This document shows, in pieces, positions 11,581 to 26,400 of a stretch of 64,000 bases of DNA. Every line of letters begins with the position of its first letter. Position 1 is the first letter of the stretch. This stretch comes from Apostichopus japonicus. Lineage: Eukaryota > Echinodermata > Holothuroidea > Aspidochirotida > Stichopodidae. The notes under the pieces were generated by a model, which was not told the origin of the DNA, ran no database searches, and saw only the letters and a program-made list of their open reading frames with translations. The stretch is taken from assembly GCF_037975245.1 (NCBI RefSeq), contig NC_092567.1:19164876-19228875 (forward strand), in the 5' to 3' direction. The position numbers and the translations under genes were made by a program.

Positions 11581-13837
11581 GCAGACCTTTAAACTGTTAA
11601 ATGACAGTCCTCTTTGACGAGCAGCTTCCCCGAAATGTACAATGTGCTATTCTTGTGATATTTTCACGGTGAATGTATAAGCAGTTTTGATACTGACACC
11701 ACCCACAAGTATTACGTCATGTTAAAAAAAAAACACTGTACATTTTAATTTTTTATGCAGTAATTGCAAAACCCATCGATTTCCCTTATATAATAAAAAA
11801 CATTGAAATACGTGAAGACAATTATTAACAATTGATACACATATGTGGCTCCGTGAAGTCATGTTCTAGACTTATCTGTGGAAGGAACGTTAAATCGATG
11901 ATACCATCCGAATAGGAAAGGCTTTTGTAGTCTGTTTGGAGACGTATAGCGCAAGATTATCACTGTCAGTGTGTTAAAACGGAATATACAGTACAAGTTG
12001 TTAATTAAGACTATGTATGACTTGGAAGAAAATTGATCGCGTAGTCAAATCAGATGTCAACACCTTACACCTCCATGGTTAAATTGAGAGGGGTGTGTGG
12101 GAGGGGTTGGGCTCGTATGCGTGCATATTCAATGTATATCCCTGTGTTCAAATGACAAACCCCAACATTAATCTGATATGCCCCATTAATACTTGTTGAA
12201 ACTTGTACAGCTTCGGATACAGTCATTCACGAAACTTTATACAGCAGAGGTTAGCCAAAAATGTGCGCGATCCATGTTTTTTACCGTGACCTTCACTATG
12301 TGGTAATGGCAGTACTAACAGCCTATCTTTGGTTTTGAAAGGAAGAGGTGGGGGCGCAGTTGAGATATTCCAAATTGAGTTTGGGGAGACAGTGGGGGGA
12401 GAGTGGGGAGAGAGTGGGGGGAGACAGAAAGACAAGTTAAGCAAGGACGGGGCATGGAAATATCGAAGGCATGTAGGCTTGATGTGACATTCGAGGGCGC
12501 TGTTTATGAACTCATAAATTCTACCTGTTCATGATTGTACGTGACTAGTATGAGTGCTAATCACTAGATCTTAGTTTTCATATAGTAGTATTCTGGGAGG
12601 GGAATTTAGGTAGCCGAAATTTGTTTCCCCATCAGCCCCTATAGTGAACGTAAATATCCCCCCCCCCAACAAAAAAAAACAACTAGGCTACACTGAAAAG
12701 GGTAGCGGGAGTGCGATCGTGTGTGAATGAAGGAGGAGGGGGGGGGGGGGAGGATGTATTTTAGACCAAATTACTTTTTGTGAGCTACTGTTCCCCTTCT
12801 ACTTTTGAAACTTGTACACCTTTTCCTGCATGGGCATAAATCTCACCTATTTCTGGCCAAGATGCATAAGCATTGTCCGGACCGAATGTGTTCGCCAACA
12901 AACCAACCATATTTTTCAATCTTATGACCAAAAATTGACACTTGAGGTAAACTCTCAGAAAAGAAAAATAAGCAAAGCAATTGGTTTTATTGTTCATGCA
13001 TCATTGTTACCCCATCTTGACTTGTATTCATATTTTCTTTGCAAGTTAAAAAAAATAATTATATTTTCCTTTTCCAGAAACAAAACAAAGCTATTTCTGA
13101 AGAAGAAGAAGAGAAAAATGAAATCAACTGCAAAATGAAGAAACTAAATGACGACAGGATTGAGTTGACTTAATACAAGTAAGTGCTTGAAGAGTAAACA
13201 GTCACATCAGAGGCAAGTACTGCTCTGTCAGCTGAAAATGACAAAAATATACTGTCTTTACCACATGTAAATATAAAGAAAAAGTATCATTCTAAGACTT
13301 CATACTTATTAAAAATGGTATGCTATTTTATATTCTTGTTTGTATGAAGACTTATATGTGGAACCCACATTCCTAATAAGAAATTCACATAATTTTGATT
13401 CCTTATTCCATCGGTTCTACAAAGTAAGACCCTAGCCCCAACCCCCCCTTTCCCTCCAGAAACACTATTTTTCACATAAACGCCATGCCTCCCATTATAC
13501 TCTCTTAACCAACCCTATTTTTCATCTTCATACAACCTTCTTGTTTTCAATACTAAAGTACACCAAATATAAAAGGGATTTATTTATCTGATTTTTGCTT
13601 GACTTTCATTTGCCCTCTTCGTGTGATGGAACATTCAAACTCTGATATCTCCAGAAGGAACAACATTTTTCTCTGCTGTTTTGGGGGAGGGGGGGGGGGG
13701 TTGGGGGAGGGGGGTTGGGGGAGGGGGGTTGAGGGAAGTTGTTCATCCCAAGAATCTCATCCAAGTTTACATTTCCTTTCAAGGACAATAGTGATATGGC
13801 AAGAGTCTAACAGACAGATAATTATGTGTAACTTACA
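11581..13837. other. No gene seen
   Basis: Non-coding. It contains a G-rich GAGAGTGGGG tandem at about 12380-12425, poly-C/poly-G runs at about 12658, 12737 and 13690, and a small GAAGAA run at about 13100. Confidence 0.45.
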
Positions 13838-13928
13838 GGGCCTGATGTTTTGATCCTAGCAGGAGCTTCTTCAAAGGCAAACTGCTTGCCTCTAAAATAA
13901 ATCCTGCTAGGATTAAAATGTCAGGTCC
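13838..13928. repeat. Small structured inverted repeat (GGCCTGA...TCCTAGCAGGA family)
   Basis: The left arm 13838-13864 and right arm 13902-13928 are near-perfect reverse complements (GGCCTGATGTTTTGATCC / TCCTGCTAGGAT). A second hairpin (AGGCAAAC/GCTTGCCT) sits in the loop. Related single arms or pairs occur at 32262-32325, about 40320-40352, about 40506-40532 and about 43732, so this is a dispersed short element. Confidence 0.7.
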
Positions 13929-15700
13929 ACTTAGTTTTTTATATGTTTACCCACATGGGCTTGATTCACATTGATAAACAGTTTTTCGACATTGTGTTTT
14001 CTCTCTTTACGACACACCATTAGCATACAATTTCTCATTAACCCCCCCCCCCCCCCGTCTTCCTCACTAAAGAGCATATGATGTAAGGTGTCATGGAATA
14101 ACAATCGATAAATCTTTCCATTCATGAGATCTGACATTTCCTTTTTCGAAAAGGAATTTTTTCATCAACAACTAAAAATTCCAAGTAACAATAGCATTTA
14201 AGATGTTCATATTTGGGTCTGCCAGTTGAGATAAACAGAGCACTTACTGCACCAGTGCGATCACAATGCAAAGCATTATCCAACATTGGTTTTCCTTTTA
14301 CTGCACCGAGTTGGGACAACTAATTCTATACTGTACTGTCATATCCCGCTTAAGAGCTTTCGTGCTATCAGTATGAACAATACGAATATCATGTTTCTAT
14401 CAGAGAAAGGTTAGGAACTGTTTGTACTGTCAATACGAGTGCTTTGAAGCATGATATGGGAGGACAGTTTAGGTATTAGCAGTAGAAACTTGTCCCAATT
14501 GGCTGTTTAACTGAAGCCCCTTATGCATATTCATTACATGATATGTTGCAGTTAAATTATGAAGAGATATTCCACCAATGAGATAACAGAATGAATATAA
14601 CTTAAAGCCATCATTTACACCGGTAACTGCCGGTTAATTTCAACAAATCCTGATACGTGTCTTTTTTGCCTTCCCTATCGTAAAACTTTTTTCTTTTTTT
14701 TCCAAAACCAAATCATAAAATGGATCAATTCTGTGTTCCAAATCTATGGAATAAATTTTTGTCTTTTTGGTTTTGCTGGAAAATGCTGAGTAAGGAAGTA
14801 CAATATGTTCTTCAAGACTTACTCAATCCTCTCACTACAAATAGCCAGTAAAATCGAGAGGAAAATGAATCACGGCATAAGAAACTATTAATGCATGTTC
14901 TCCTCAAACTGATTATTCATTTCTTGATATATTGCAATTATAATCATATAAAAAGAAGAAAATTCCTGGTTACCCATAGGTTAACAGCCAATAAACTAGG
15001 CCTTCACTTCATGACAAATGCACAACCGACCCCCTCCCCCATCTCCTCCTTGGCCCCCTCCCCCATCAGGCCAAGGAGAAGGAAGGGATAAAGACCAAAT
15101 GCAAAGAATTTGCTTCCAATGTTGGGTTTCTTTAAATTCTTTCCAGTTTCAAAGCTCATGAATATTCATTTTTTTCACAATGCCAACATATGCATATAAC
15201 ATGAATAGTATCTAATTCCCCCCTCTATTATCACAGTTAGGCATACATCTAAGGACATATCCTATGGACAGTGCATTTCCATGGACAAAAGAACACCCTT
15301 CCAATGCATATATCCTTCACAGAGAAGAACATTTTCTTACGGACATTTCCTAGCGAGGATGTGGATAATTTTGGTGAAATTGCAGACAGATTAAGTAGTT
15401 GCAGTTAACTCTATTTAAGTATGGCAGTCAAATGGTTATAAATGCTTCACCACAAAGAATTGCATTGTGAAAGAACTCAAAACACTTTTCAACACTGCCA
15501 AAAGGATGAAACAAACTTGACAGCAAATGAGAGACTGTGATCTCAGTCATAATATAATATGAATATTCAATAGATCACATCAGACAGGAAAAAGCATATA
15601 TATAACCAAAAAATGCCCAACAGATTACACATAAACTTTTAACTGGACATCTAAACACACATGCAGACACGTTCAATAGGTATCTCCCAGATCCACAGAT
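13929..15700. other. No gene seen
   Basis: Non-coding, downstream of the PRAS40-like gene. Poly-C lies at about 14042. A short inverted repeat (CTCCTTGGCC / GGCCAAGGAG) lies at about 15045-15077 in a C-rich stretch. Confidence 0.45.
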
Positions 15701-15706
15701 TTTATT
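15701..15706 (-). terminator. Candidate polyadenylation signal AATAAA
   Basis: AATAAA on the minus strand, about 140 bases past the PRAS40-like stop codon at 15845-15847. Position and match are good; use is inferred. Confidence 0.45.
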
Positions 15707-15844
15707 TCAGAGCAAGCGGCTGATTTCCGTTCCATCTCTCTCTCTCCAATTCTGAATATTCATGACGTCTCCATGACAACAAACACGTAAACATTGCATG
15801 CCACATTCCTATAACATCACACGTTACATGTCTGGGAGCCTCTG

Positions 15845-17478
15845 TTAGTGACCTTTCTTCCGCGAGGAATCTCCAGTGTTTAGTCGTGGCCTCGGTAGGT
15901 CTCCAAACATCTCTGTCCCATCTTGCACGCTCATGGATAGCGCCCTCATACTCTCGACCATCCTATCCGGTTCGGGCATCGGTAGCTGAAATTAAGAGAC
16001 CACGTAACTTTTTAGTCGGTTTCAGAAATAGATGTACTAAGCCATTCTGTGATTCTCAACTTCTAACGTAGATGTTGAACTTCTAGTCAGGTTAAGCGAT
16101 GTATCATTGTAGCATATACCGAACCAAGTAATTCAATGAAATTTCTATGCTCTTTCAAAATCTGTTTACTTTTCAAGACTGTTTTAGTCCATTACACTTG
16201 CGGACAGAATTTCCTATTGTTAAAGTTCTGAACTGGAATTGATCGAAAGCTCTGAGACTGTGTAAAAAGGACGTGTAGATGCAGTTGAAAGAGGGTGCAG
16301 ATGAGGGTGGAAGGGTGTGAAGATAGGCCTGGAAAAGGGAGCAGACAGGGCTTTTAATGCAGTTTGTGGAATTTGTTTGGTATCTCGGCTAGCCGGGAGG
16401 GGGGGGGGAAGGAGTGTGTAGGGTTTCCGCCAAAGGGAAGGCAAATAATAACGAACTAACTCTCTCGTCTTACCCTGTCGTCTTCCTCATCGTGCAGGTT
16501 ATTTTCCATCGAGAATCGGTCCTTCGGCCAGACTGGCATGGAGATAGGAACAGAGGCAGCATACTGGGTACGATTTAAAGATAGAGGGCTCTCTTCGTTC
16601 AGGGAGTTATCTAGTCAATGAAAATATGTTAACAGTCACTGGCATGTTATATAATAAACGTCAAAACCACACAAGAGTGACGAACCTGCCGGTAGTTACC
16701 GGAAGTATAAGGAACTTCTATTTGATGATTCAATTTTGAAAAACCAGGGAATTATTACTTAACACAGTTTTGCTGGAAACCTGAATTGAAACTGTACAAC
16801 ATCTCACAATTAATGTAACAATATCCCGACAGATTGTTGCATCTGTCCAACTATAAAATTAAATAAGTCTACCATCTACAATGACCAAATGAACTGGTAA
16901 CCTCTTGAGATGTTCCTCAGAGCATTAAGTACTGAAAATTTATTAACCAACAATCTGCCGGTCTCTTGTGATATAAAAGATAGAAAATCCACTTGTTGAT
17001 GATAATTCGTGCAGAAGATTCTTGACTTCATAGGGAGCCAATGAATCCTCTGCTCGAAAAACGAGCGGACAGCTGTGAAGGAAATAGCTTCAAATATGTA
17101 CCATAACCAGATGTTATGTTTTCATGTGGGTTTTACATTAATGTACTATATTTTTTTGAGTGCCACAGCACAAACTAAATGATTTTTAACAGAGCTTTAT
17201 GCAATTGATTTTGGCAAACTTCCAACCAGACTGGATACTGCACTCCTTCAGAATGATGTATGCAGTTCTTTCAAGTTTCAAGTTTATTTCAGACTTTTGC
17301 TCAAATAGTCAAGTTTCAACCAGGGCTAAGGAGGCAACGATGATGGAATCTTATGAATCCCGACTGATTTTAACGATTTAAAAAAATTAACAATATTTAC
17401 CATCAGTACTGCTTTCGTCATCTGATTCAAAGAACGGCTTATCGCTGTCCTTCTCAAAGTCTTCGAGATCGAACAGAA
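15845..17478 (-). other. PRAS40 signature exons (TOS, mTOR and Akt sites)
   Basis: The last three coding exons carry the regulatory core. Exon 10 (17478-17401) has FDLED, matching the place of the human FVMDE TOS motif, then an acidic ESDDESSTDG block. Exon 11 (16610-16474) has QYAASVPISMPVW, matching the human SVPVW segment. Exon 12 (15985-15845) has DRMVESMRALS then RPRLNT, the Akt consensus RxRxxT. The spacing between the three sites is like that in human PRAS40. The tail after the Akt threonine is short (GDSSRKKGH) and ends basic. Confidence 0.9.
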
Positions 17479-20400
17479 CTGGAAAAGACGAAAAAGATAG
17501 ATGGTATGTTCACGCCACACCTGATTATATCAGAATGCAAAATGCATTGAGATGCATTGCAATGAGATGAATTGCAATTGAGATGAATGCAAAATGCAGA
17601 ATGCAAAATGCATTTTGATGAATCTTATACACTAGACTTCTGCTTGTTTAGTATAACCAGAACTAGCTGTTACAATTTTGGCATGATAAACACAGGTCAG
17701 TCTACTGTATGTGGCTATACACACCTCCATCAAAAACAATAGGGGTCTTGTACTCAATGTTATGTGTCCACACACCACGAATTCCATCGTTCCATCGATA
17801 TCATGTAAAAGGTTTTTCAGAGTTTGACCTCTGGTGACCTATAGGAGATTTGACCTCACAAGCAATAGGATTCTTGTACTCAATATGGCAAAGTCATCTA
17901 TCATGTATGAAAAGTGTCCATGATTTCGAAAAGATGAAAAGATAGGGGGTATGTTAACGCCACATCTGTTTGAAAAATGTGACAACAGGCTTTTGGTAAT
18001 GGCTGTTATAAAAAGTGTCATGCAATGTCCTGATGAAATAAATCGGTAGAATATTGTCACCGAGGAAGAGAAATATGAAACGATTAGGGTGTCATATGGG
18101 AGATAACCCAATAATGTAACTCTCATTTTCATAATATTCTAATGGAAAAAATATAGAAATCAGAAATGGGACCCCACTGACATAATTGTCTCCTGGGCTG
18201 GACCTTGCTCTCGAAGCCCCTCTATAGAAATGTGACTGTGTCTGGTGTTGTCTCAAAATCTTGGAGCAAAACTGATTTATTTTGCATAACTTTCAGACAT
18301 TTTAGATTTCCAATCATATATCTTGTAACTTTAACTTCTGCAAGGTACTCTGGTATCCTACATAATTGTGAAAAGTCTAGCAAACAGTCTTCGTACATTC
18401 GATGGCTTTTGACTTACCGACTGGTTCCGCAGTAGAGGGTTTCACCGGCACCCTGTGATCCCTACTCCTCGACGACTCTTCTATTGTCTACAAGAAGAAC
18501 AATAACATTTCTAAAGTGTAAATAAATGAGCACTTCAAAACTTTTACACCTTCTATAACATGAAGGGATCTCTAAAACTAACCCAAAAAATGATTGGATA
18601 TATGCTAAAATGGTCACAATTCTTGTCATTAGACCCTCTGCTCTGAGATAACTTTGTTGTTGTCCAAATGTTTTTTTTTTACAGTGGCTGAGTTACTGTA
18701 TGCACTCCCCTTATGAGTATTTCCAGTACCATCAATGTATTAGATCCTCTCTTCCCTTCACTTAAAGGCATTGAAGACTCGTGCAAAAAGAAACGTCTCA
18801 TGCCTGTTATCTGACCTATTTTCGAATGAGGTGTAACAGAAGTGTTAGACACCATCATCGATCCCAGAAGATACACACACAGCTTGCTACAGTCGGTAAC
18901 TAGACACTAGTGCACAGTCAATACATGCAGCTACGGTCAATACCCACAACACAGTGTACATAGCAGCGATGGACATCTCAGGTCTAGATAACAAGGTATC
19001 ATGTTTCATTTCTGTCTGCATTTTGTAGCAACACAAAAAAAACTTCACTTGCAAGCAATGGATAGTTAACTTTTGCAGATGGCGGCACGCGGTTTGGGGC
19101 GAGTCTTCAATGCCTTTCAATTATCTTTGAAGTACCTGGTTGCAACTTTTAACCATGCTTTGCTTCTTACCACATTTCACTCATTACATATTTTAGCAAT
19201 GGTCTGTACAAATTTAGTGTAGTGTTCAAACTTTGCATTGGAATACTATGGTTTCCTGTGTATATAAAACTGCGATACATTTTTCACACTTGTATAGCAA
19301 TTTACCAATTTTGGATAGCATTTGGTGATGCGATACCAAATAAAAATTATTCCCTGAAGAAAAAAAAAGTATGAAACTTCTCTATTTGACCAAAAAAGGA
19401 GGGATTAGCCTCAAATTATTCGCCATAATAACTTTCAGCCCTGAAAACAGAGAAAGTTCTATGTATGAGTGAAAACCTACCCAGATAGATCAAAACTTTT
19501 AATTTCATTTTATTTTTTTGACTCCTTACCTGTACGTTAACCATTCCGACTCTCTGGCTGGTTTCCGGTGGTGGTTGTTTTCTTGTTATTTCAGGAACTA
19601 CTTGATTATTTGCACTTGATTTTTCAACTGTACGGAAAGAAAACAAACAAGCAATTAATAATAAATTAATAATAATAATAATTAATTATTAAAAATTAAA
19701 AATAATTATTAAAAATTAATAATAATATTAATAAATGACAAACAAACAAACAAACAATTAATAGTTTCATTTTCACAGTAATCCAGACTTCAAAATTTCT
19801 GGCTAATTAGTGACTAAAATGCCTGTGGATTTCACCCTTTGCCAGTGGAAGGAGAAAAAGAGACGTGGATTCTTCTGCCCGTAGACATGAAGATCATAAG
19901 AAAATGGTCACTCAGTTAAAAAGTATGCATGATTTCTGAACTAAACATAGAACTATTACTGCTTATTACTGCTTTTTCCGCCAATTCGCAGAATATTCGT
20001 GATTTCTTTGCTACCTCGAGGACAAAAATTATTATCCTAACACACAATAGCATACGCAAACTGGAGCCTATACCGCAATTTTTGCAAAGTTCTGTGATTT
20101 TCTTTTTACCCCAGACTCATCCCTGTTATTTTCAGAACATGTTATTGAGCTGCTCTCAACATCCTGCACAGTAACCATTGTATGTGTGTAAGTCATGAAA
20201 TGAAGGAAAAGTGAAACCTTGATATTAACCAGTTGAATTTGTTATGCACTTGCATTCCTTAGCAAAACTTGTGGATTAGGATTGTTAAAAATGTTTCCAT
20301 ATTTTACACAACAGCTAAGATCTTTTGAGATTTCACTTGTGGCTAGTGTATTGTCTCCTCTTGCCTCCTCCCCTTGCCCCCTCCCCACACCCCTCCCAAC

Positions 20401-23400
20401 TCACTTCTAACACTAGTGACATACCTTCTGCAGACAAATAACTTTGCATGGCACTGTATAATAGCATGGAGGCTTGAAAAGCCATGAAGTGATGTGAACA
20501 GTATACAAGCTTCACAAAGTTTCAATATTGATATCTTTCGATATTCACTTGCGGCTGCCGTAGGGCACCCCCCCCCCACCCCCATCAGCCCACTTCCAAC
20601 ACCACTTCCATTAACTGTTGATTAGGAAATAATCTGTATGCTGTATAAATGAGTGGGTGCTGGAAATCCAAATTAACTGACGAAAACACTGATGAACAAA
20701 CAAATTGACCAAACACTTGAGTTCTCCAAGTTTGACAATTTTTAGATATTTCATTTAAGCTCTAAATTGTAGTCACCTCTTGCACACCTCCCCCCCATTC
20801 CCCAGCAATCCACTGACATAACCTCTGCGGGGGGGGGGGGGGGGGAAATGGTCTGTATTATGTTCAAAAGCAAGATTGCTCGAAACCCCACTCAACAATG
20901 ATCACAGTTCTATTGAACAATGAACTATCCAATTTGCAAAAGAATTCCTTCAGTTTTCACTTAAAACGAGTCGATGTACTTCCCTGTTGACAGGACTTTG
21001 TAAACTTACATACCTCTGCGTGAAGATGGTCGATATGTGGTACGAAGCACCAGTGGTTGCGAACCCAATAGTTTACTTAATGGAGGAGGATCCATACAGA
21101 CTCACAAATAGTTATAAATAATACTGACAACCAATATAAACAGCAGATGTCGAATGATCAAACTCCGGTTTTACCGTATGACCACAGAACCATTAAATAG
21201 GGAAAACGAAAAGTTTTCATGAAAGGATGCATTTCAGGAAATCACCTGAGAGTTTAAAGTACCACAATTTCCTGTAAGGTGAGGTCAGTGGTCTTTCATA
21301 TTCCTTTATTACAGTAACATCACAAATTTTGTCAAACATAGACACAAATGTCATGACCAGGAAATGATAACTGAAGGATCAGTTAACGGGAAGAGTTGGG
21401 GGGGGCGGATTATTAGTCAGAAACAAAAGACAAACACAGGTACAGACAAAAACTGCCATTTTTACAATTTATATTGGTATTTGTCTGTATATATAATGAA
21501 ATGAAAAGAAATTATTGATGAGAATCAAAAATCTGCAGACAGTTTGAACTGTAAATTCTTGGAAAGTAGCAAATCAAACTTTTACTTTTTGTTTTGGAAG
21601 TGATACTTTTTTTTCTTTCTTTTTGTTAGGACTATTTTTATTACTTCGAGTAGCATCACAAGTAAGTTCAAATTTTTAATCTTCCTGTGGTCTGAAACGA
21701 CCAAATTTATGTTCAGACAACCAAAATCAGCTTTGGAGGTTGTGCAGTGACAACTTGTTTTTTACATCAAACTTTTACGTCAAATTCAGATTGCACTGTT
21801 AACAAAATATCCTCAAATAGGTCAAATGATTTAATTGGTATCAACCTCCTTCATTTGGAGATACTGGTATACAAAGGCAAAAAAAAAGTGTCGTCTGCCT
21901 ATGATCCACCCCAAGAGGAGTTTAACCGGCCAAAAGCCGATGTTCTATTCACCAAACCTACACATCTTTCCTACAGTGTACGTTCTTGGTTATTTTTTGA
22001 CGCTTTGTCAGATAACCAAATCTGCTGTTCAGACAATGAAAACCGCAAGACCTTGCTATCCATTCCACAACCAGAAAAAAAAAACACTGAACATTTGGCT
22101 TGCAAGTGATGCTTCAAACCAAAAGGAAGATGGCAACTATTGACAACCAAGAACAACAACACTTGGCCTACCACACATTCACAGCAGGTAAAACTTGGCC
22201 TAGCCTACATATTAGTATACGGGTAGTAAAGTGTATCTGATGGGGGCTGCTCACCGATAGGCCTCCTGATAACGGAAGACTTCCTCTGTGGTGTTTCTTC
22301 GTCACTCTCAGCACTGTCCAGCATAGCCTCTGTTAATGACTCTTCCAGCTGATGTTCTTCGGCATCTAATATACGTCTTAAGGTTTTAAAAAAAAAAAAT
22401 TAAGAAATAAATAAATGAAAATATACAAAAATAGCATAAAGTAACGTGAAACACTGACATTGAATTTAACTGTAAATGGTTGGAGACAAAAGAGTGACAG
22501 GATGGACAAATAGAAATACAAGTCCAGGAAATTGTTTCGTACTGAGTAAAGATGGGTACAACGGGGGGGGGGGGGGTTGGGGGGGGGAGACTCAGACCGA
22601 CAGTTTGCAGAATTCAATGTCCATGCAGTACCAGCTGAGCTACACTACTACTTAGTTTCTTGCTCAGGGTCAGGTCGTGGTACCAGTCTAAGATGTAGTA
22701 TCTTGTATGCTCTGTGACCATTAAAGGATCGCAGAGCTCAAAAGGAGCTTCTCAAATATATGCAAACGTAACGTGAGTCAAACATTGATACCAAGGTTGC
22801 GAAATAGGGTTTACTATGCACAAGAGGTTTCTTACCAGATGAAAATACTTCCAATACATCCAATACTTTATTTGAGGGTTCTGACAGTTACTATTACTAT
22901 GAACAGAGTTTCAATGAAAATAATTTTAATTATGGTAGTTTTTATTGGTGGGTGATGGAGTAAGGATGGGGGGGGTGGAGACAAGAGTTAATAGTCATAT
23001 GACCATGCATTATGATATCATCCATCAACATATACTTTTTTTTTTTAATCTTTTTACTCACCCAATCATGATATTTTTATCTCTGTAAGCTCTCCTTTGT
23101 AGACTTGCGAATAATGCTTTCTGTTCTTCTGCATATTTCCTGAAAAATAAAGCAAAGACATATACATGAACCAGGCCTTCGTCTCTGAATCAAATAACCA
23201 AACTCAATGGGAGACATTGTAATCTCATACTATATAATAACTAGAGCACCAATGGTGCAGAAGCTCATACCTTTTTGAGCTCAAAAATGTAGGGCCCACA
23301 AAACTTTATGGCTCACCAAATTTCAGGCCATTTTTCAGATTCCACCAATTTTGGGCCCATGAGGCCAAACATTTTAGGTTCAAAGACAAATTTATATCCC

Positions 23401-26400
23401 TAGCTCAAAACTGCAATAACCCCCCCACTCTGTTAGCAGAATCCTGGCCACACCCCTGGCTATAATTCCTATTTTCCCCCTTTAAATCCTATTTTACCCA
23501 CTCTCTCAAACAATACCACTGACCTACCCTATTAAACTTTCTCCCCTCTCTACCTGAGCAGACATAACTTGTTCACAAGCACACCTTCCCAAAATTTTGG
23601 CTGGCTGCCTACATACCTCAGGCTCAAAGACTTCTAAGAATCGGCAAGTGCTGATTGGCTATAGGGCTCTCATGCTTACAGTTCAACAGTTAATAACAAC
23701 TCCCAATCCTGCTTTAATTCCACTAACAGCCTCTGCAGAGCTTAACCACAAATGTAAACAATCACTGCAGAGACTGGGAGACAAATTAAAGGAGCTTTGG
23801 CAAAAAGGTGAAGGCTCAGATTGGGGATTAATTGTAATTAATTAACTTTTGACCAAAAATTATTAGGCATCACCTTATTCATACACAATCCAACTATCAT
23901 CAGTTCAACTTTGAATATGATCCATCAAAGTCTTGAGGAGATTGAGATATTTGAAAATATTACAAAGAATGACCCCCGATGACCCCCTAAATGACATTTG
24001 ACCTCAATTTTCCGAACACCCCTCGTAACCCTCATCCCGAGGAACGTTGTGACCAAGTTTCATTATAACTGGCCATACACTGTACGAACGGAAGCAATTT
24101 GAAAATATAGGGCCGCGGCCCGGGCCACAAAAGACCCCTAGTTGATCTTTGACCTCAAATTCATGAACACCCTGAAGGTAAAACTTCCATAGTACTATCG
24201 TGACAAACCCTCAATATTGTACCATGGAATCTGTAGGAGAAGAAGCATTTTGCGTATTTCCACAAAATGGCCCATTACTGCCCACAGGTGACCTTTGACC
24301 CCAAATTTCGGACCATCTCTGATGGCCCTATACCCAATGGTCCCTGTGTCCAAGTTTCATGAAATTCCATTACACACTGTGCGAGTGGGAGCGGTTTTAC
24401 CAATTGTTGACGGATAGAGTGATAGAGTGATAGACGCCGCACTGTAACAATAGCTCACACCAGCATGCTGGTATGAGCTAAAAATGATAGAGGTACTTCT
24501 GACCACAAGCATCTTTCATTAATAGAATACCAAAATCATACAGATGCCCCTTTAGAAGACAGTGTAACACAAAAAGTCAAATTAGTGCTGATGTGCCTCA
24601 TAAACTGGGTGGATGGAATTCCATGGAATCCTGAAAATGGAATGAATTGCATATATATAAAAAACTAAAAAAAAAACTTTTGTGCATACTTGATTCTCTC
24701 ATCGACAGCTGTTTTTTCTCTGGCCAGGTACTTGGTCAGTTGGTCTTGGAGTTGTGCTGCGTTATTCCTGACGGCCTCTTCATTGCCAGTGATGGGTGTT
24801 ACTAAGAGGAATGGAATTAATCAATCAATCAATCAATGAATCAATCAATAAGTCAATCAATCCATAAATAAGTCAATCAAAAACTCAATCAATCCATAAA
24901 TAAAACAATCGATGCAATTGATTTCTGAATTTGTTCTAGTCTGCCTCTGAAGACCATCTGGCTGGCAATACAATTGACAAGCTAGGCCTCTCACCTGTTT
25001 TTACATATCGTTGTTTGCAGTTAACAAAACTGTTTGATAATCATTTCATTTCTTAACCACGAAACCTGTTTATGACAGTAATGAAATGCAACCATTAAGC
25101 TACTCTAGAATGAACACTGCCAGTGTTATTTCCAGCATCTGTGTTTCATTGGTGATTTAAGGACTTTAACCCTAATAGTAACTTTGTTATCAAAAGCCCT
25201 ACACAGTCTGATTATATCACATTATTTCTTTGTTTATTCTAGACAAGGATTGTCATCTTAACATTTGAGATGGCCTGGATATTGTACTCTTGTCAATAAA
25301 GTCTTTTACAACTGTCATGCATTTCTGTCATAATGTTTAGTTTCTAAAGCATCTCATTGGGGATAAAACTGAAATGCATCAAAGTTTTTCAAACAATGCA
25401 ATATTGACGTACAGTATAAGTATAATTCTGGTGCAAAAAACAATTGCTTTGATTGGGGGGGAAGCAACCTACTTTTAATTGAAGTCTAACCACAGGTGGC
25501 TCTCATATGTATGTTTGATGTCAGGAGACTAACCACTACAGTACATTAAATGTGTATTTTCTCACCATGGGCTCTGCAAGGATACACTTTTCCTTGTTGG
25601 GAGGGAAGGGGGGGGGAATGATTCGAAGGAACCCGTTCAGGGTCTATGTAATGCTGAAAGGGCCTTTTTTCTTTTAACATATATTTATACCTAAAGATCT
25701 CCGAGTTCATTCCTATAAAGGAAGTTTGTTCTGTGAATTGCTGTTTACGTCTGTCACACTTTCTGCTGACATCACATAAATTTTGTGAATGTCTTGAACA
25801 GGTCAAATAAAGAAATGTGGCAACATGAACTAGCAGGTTTGATATTTTTATTCCTTTTCAATCCATTGCTCTTGGATTATTCCTGGTAGATATAAAATTT
25901 CTTCAGATCATCCATTACATTGCCAATTTAGACTTTAAGCCATGAGTACAAAAGTATGAATACCAGTAAAAAGAAGAAAAATTATACTTTCTAAGAATAT
26001 CAGTACAAGAAAAATGCTCCATGAGTTAGAACTATAACCTAATCTTAAGCTAGTATCTATATACTAGGTTCTCATATTGCCAGCAGTATGATTATAAATC
26101 TGTGAGTGCAATTGAAAGCAAATGGGCAATTAAATAGAAAAACAAGAATGAGTATGGAATCAAAACAAGTCTGCTGCCACCATGATAATAAATATTCTCA
26201 CCCAACGAATGTTCCTTGGTTTTCAGTGCCTTCTCCGAAAGGAAGATCTTGAACAGTGGTGAAAAGTCCTCGTTGGTTCTTATGGCATCCTGTTTGGTAG
26301 GGTCATACTGACAAAAAGGAAAGAGATAATTAACAGCTTCGTCACAAGATATTGAACAAAACGAAAGATCACAGAACTGACGGCTGACTGTGACTTGGGA

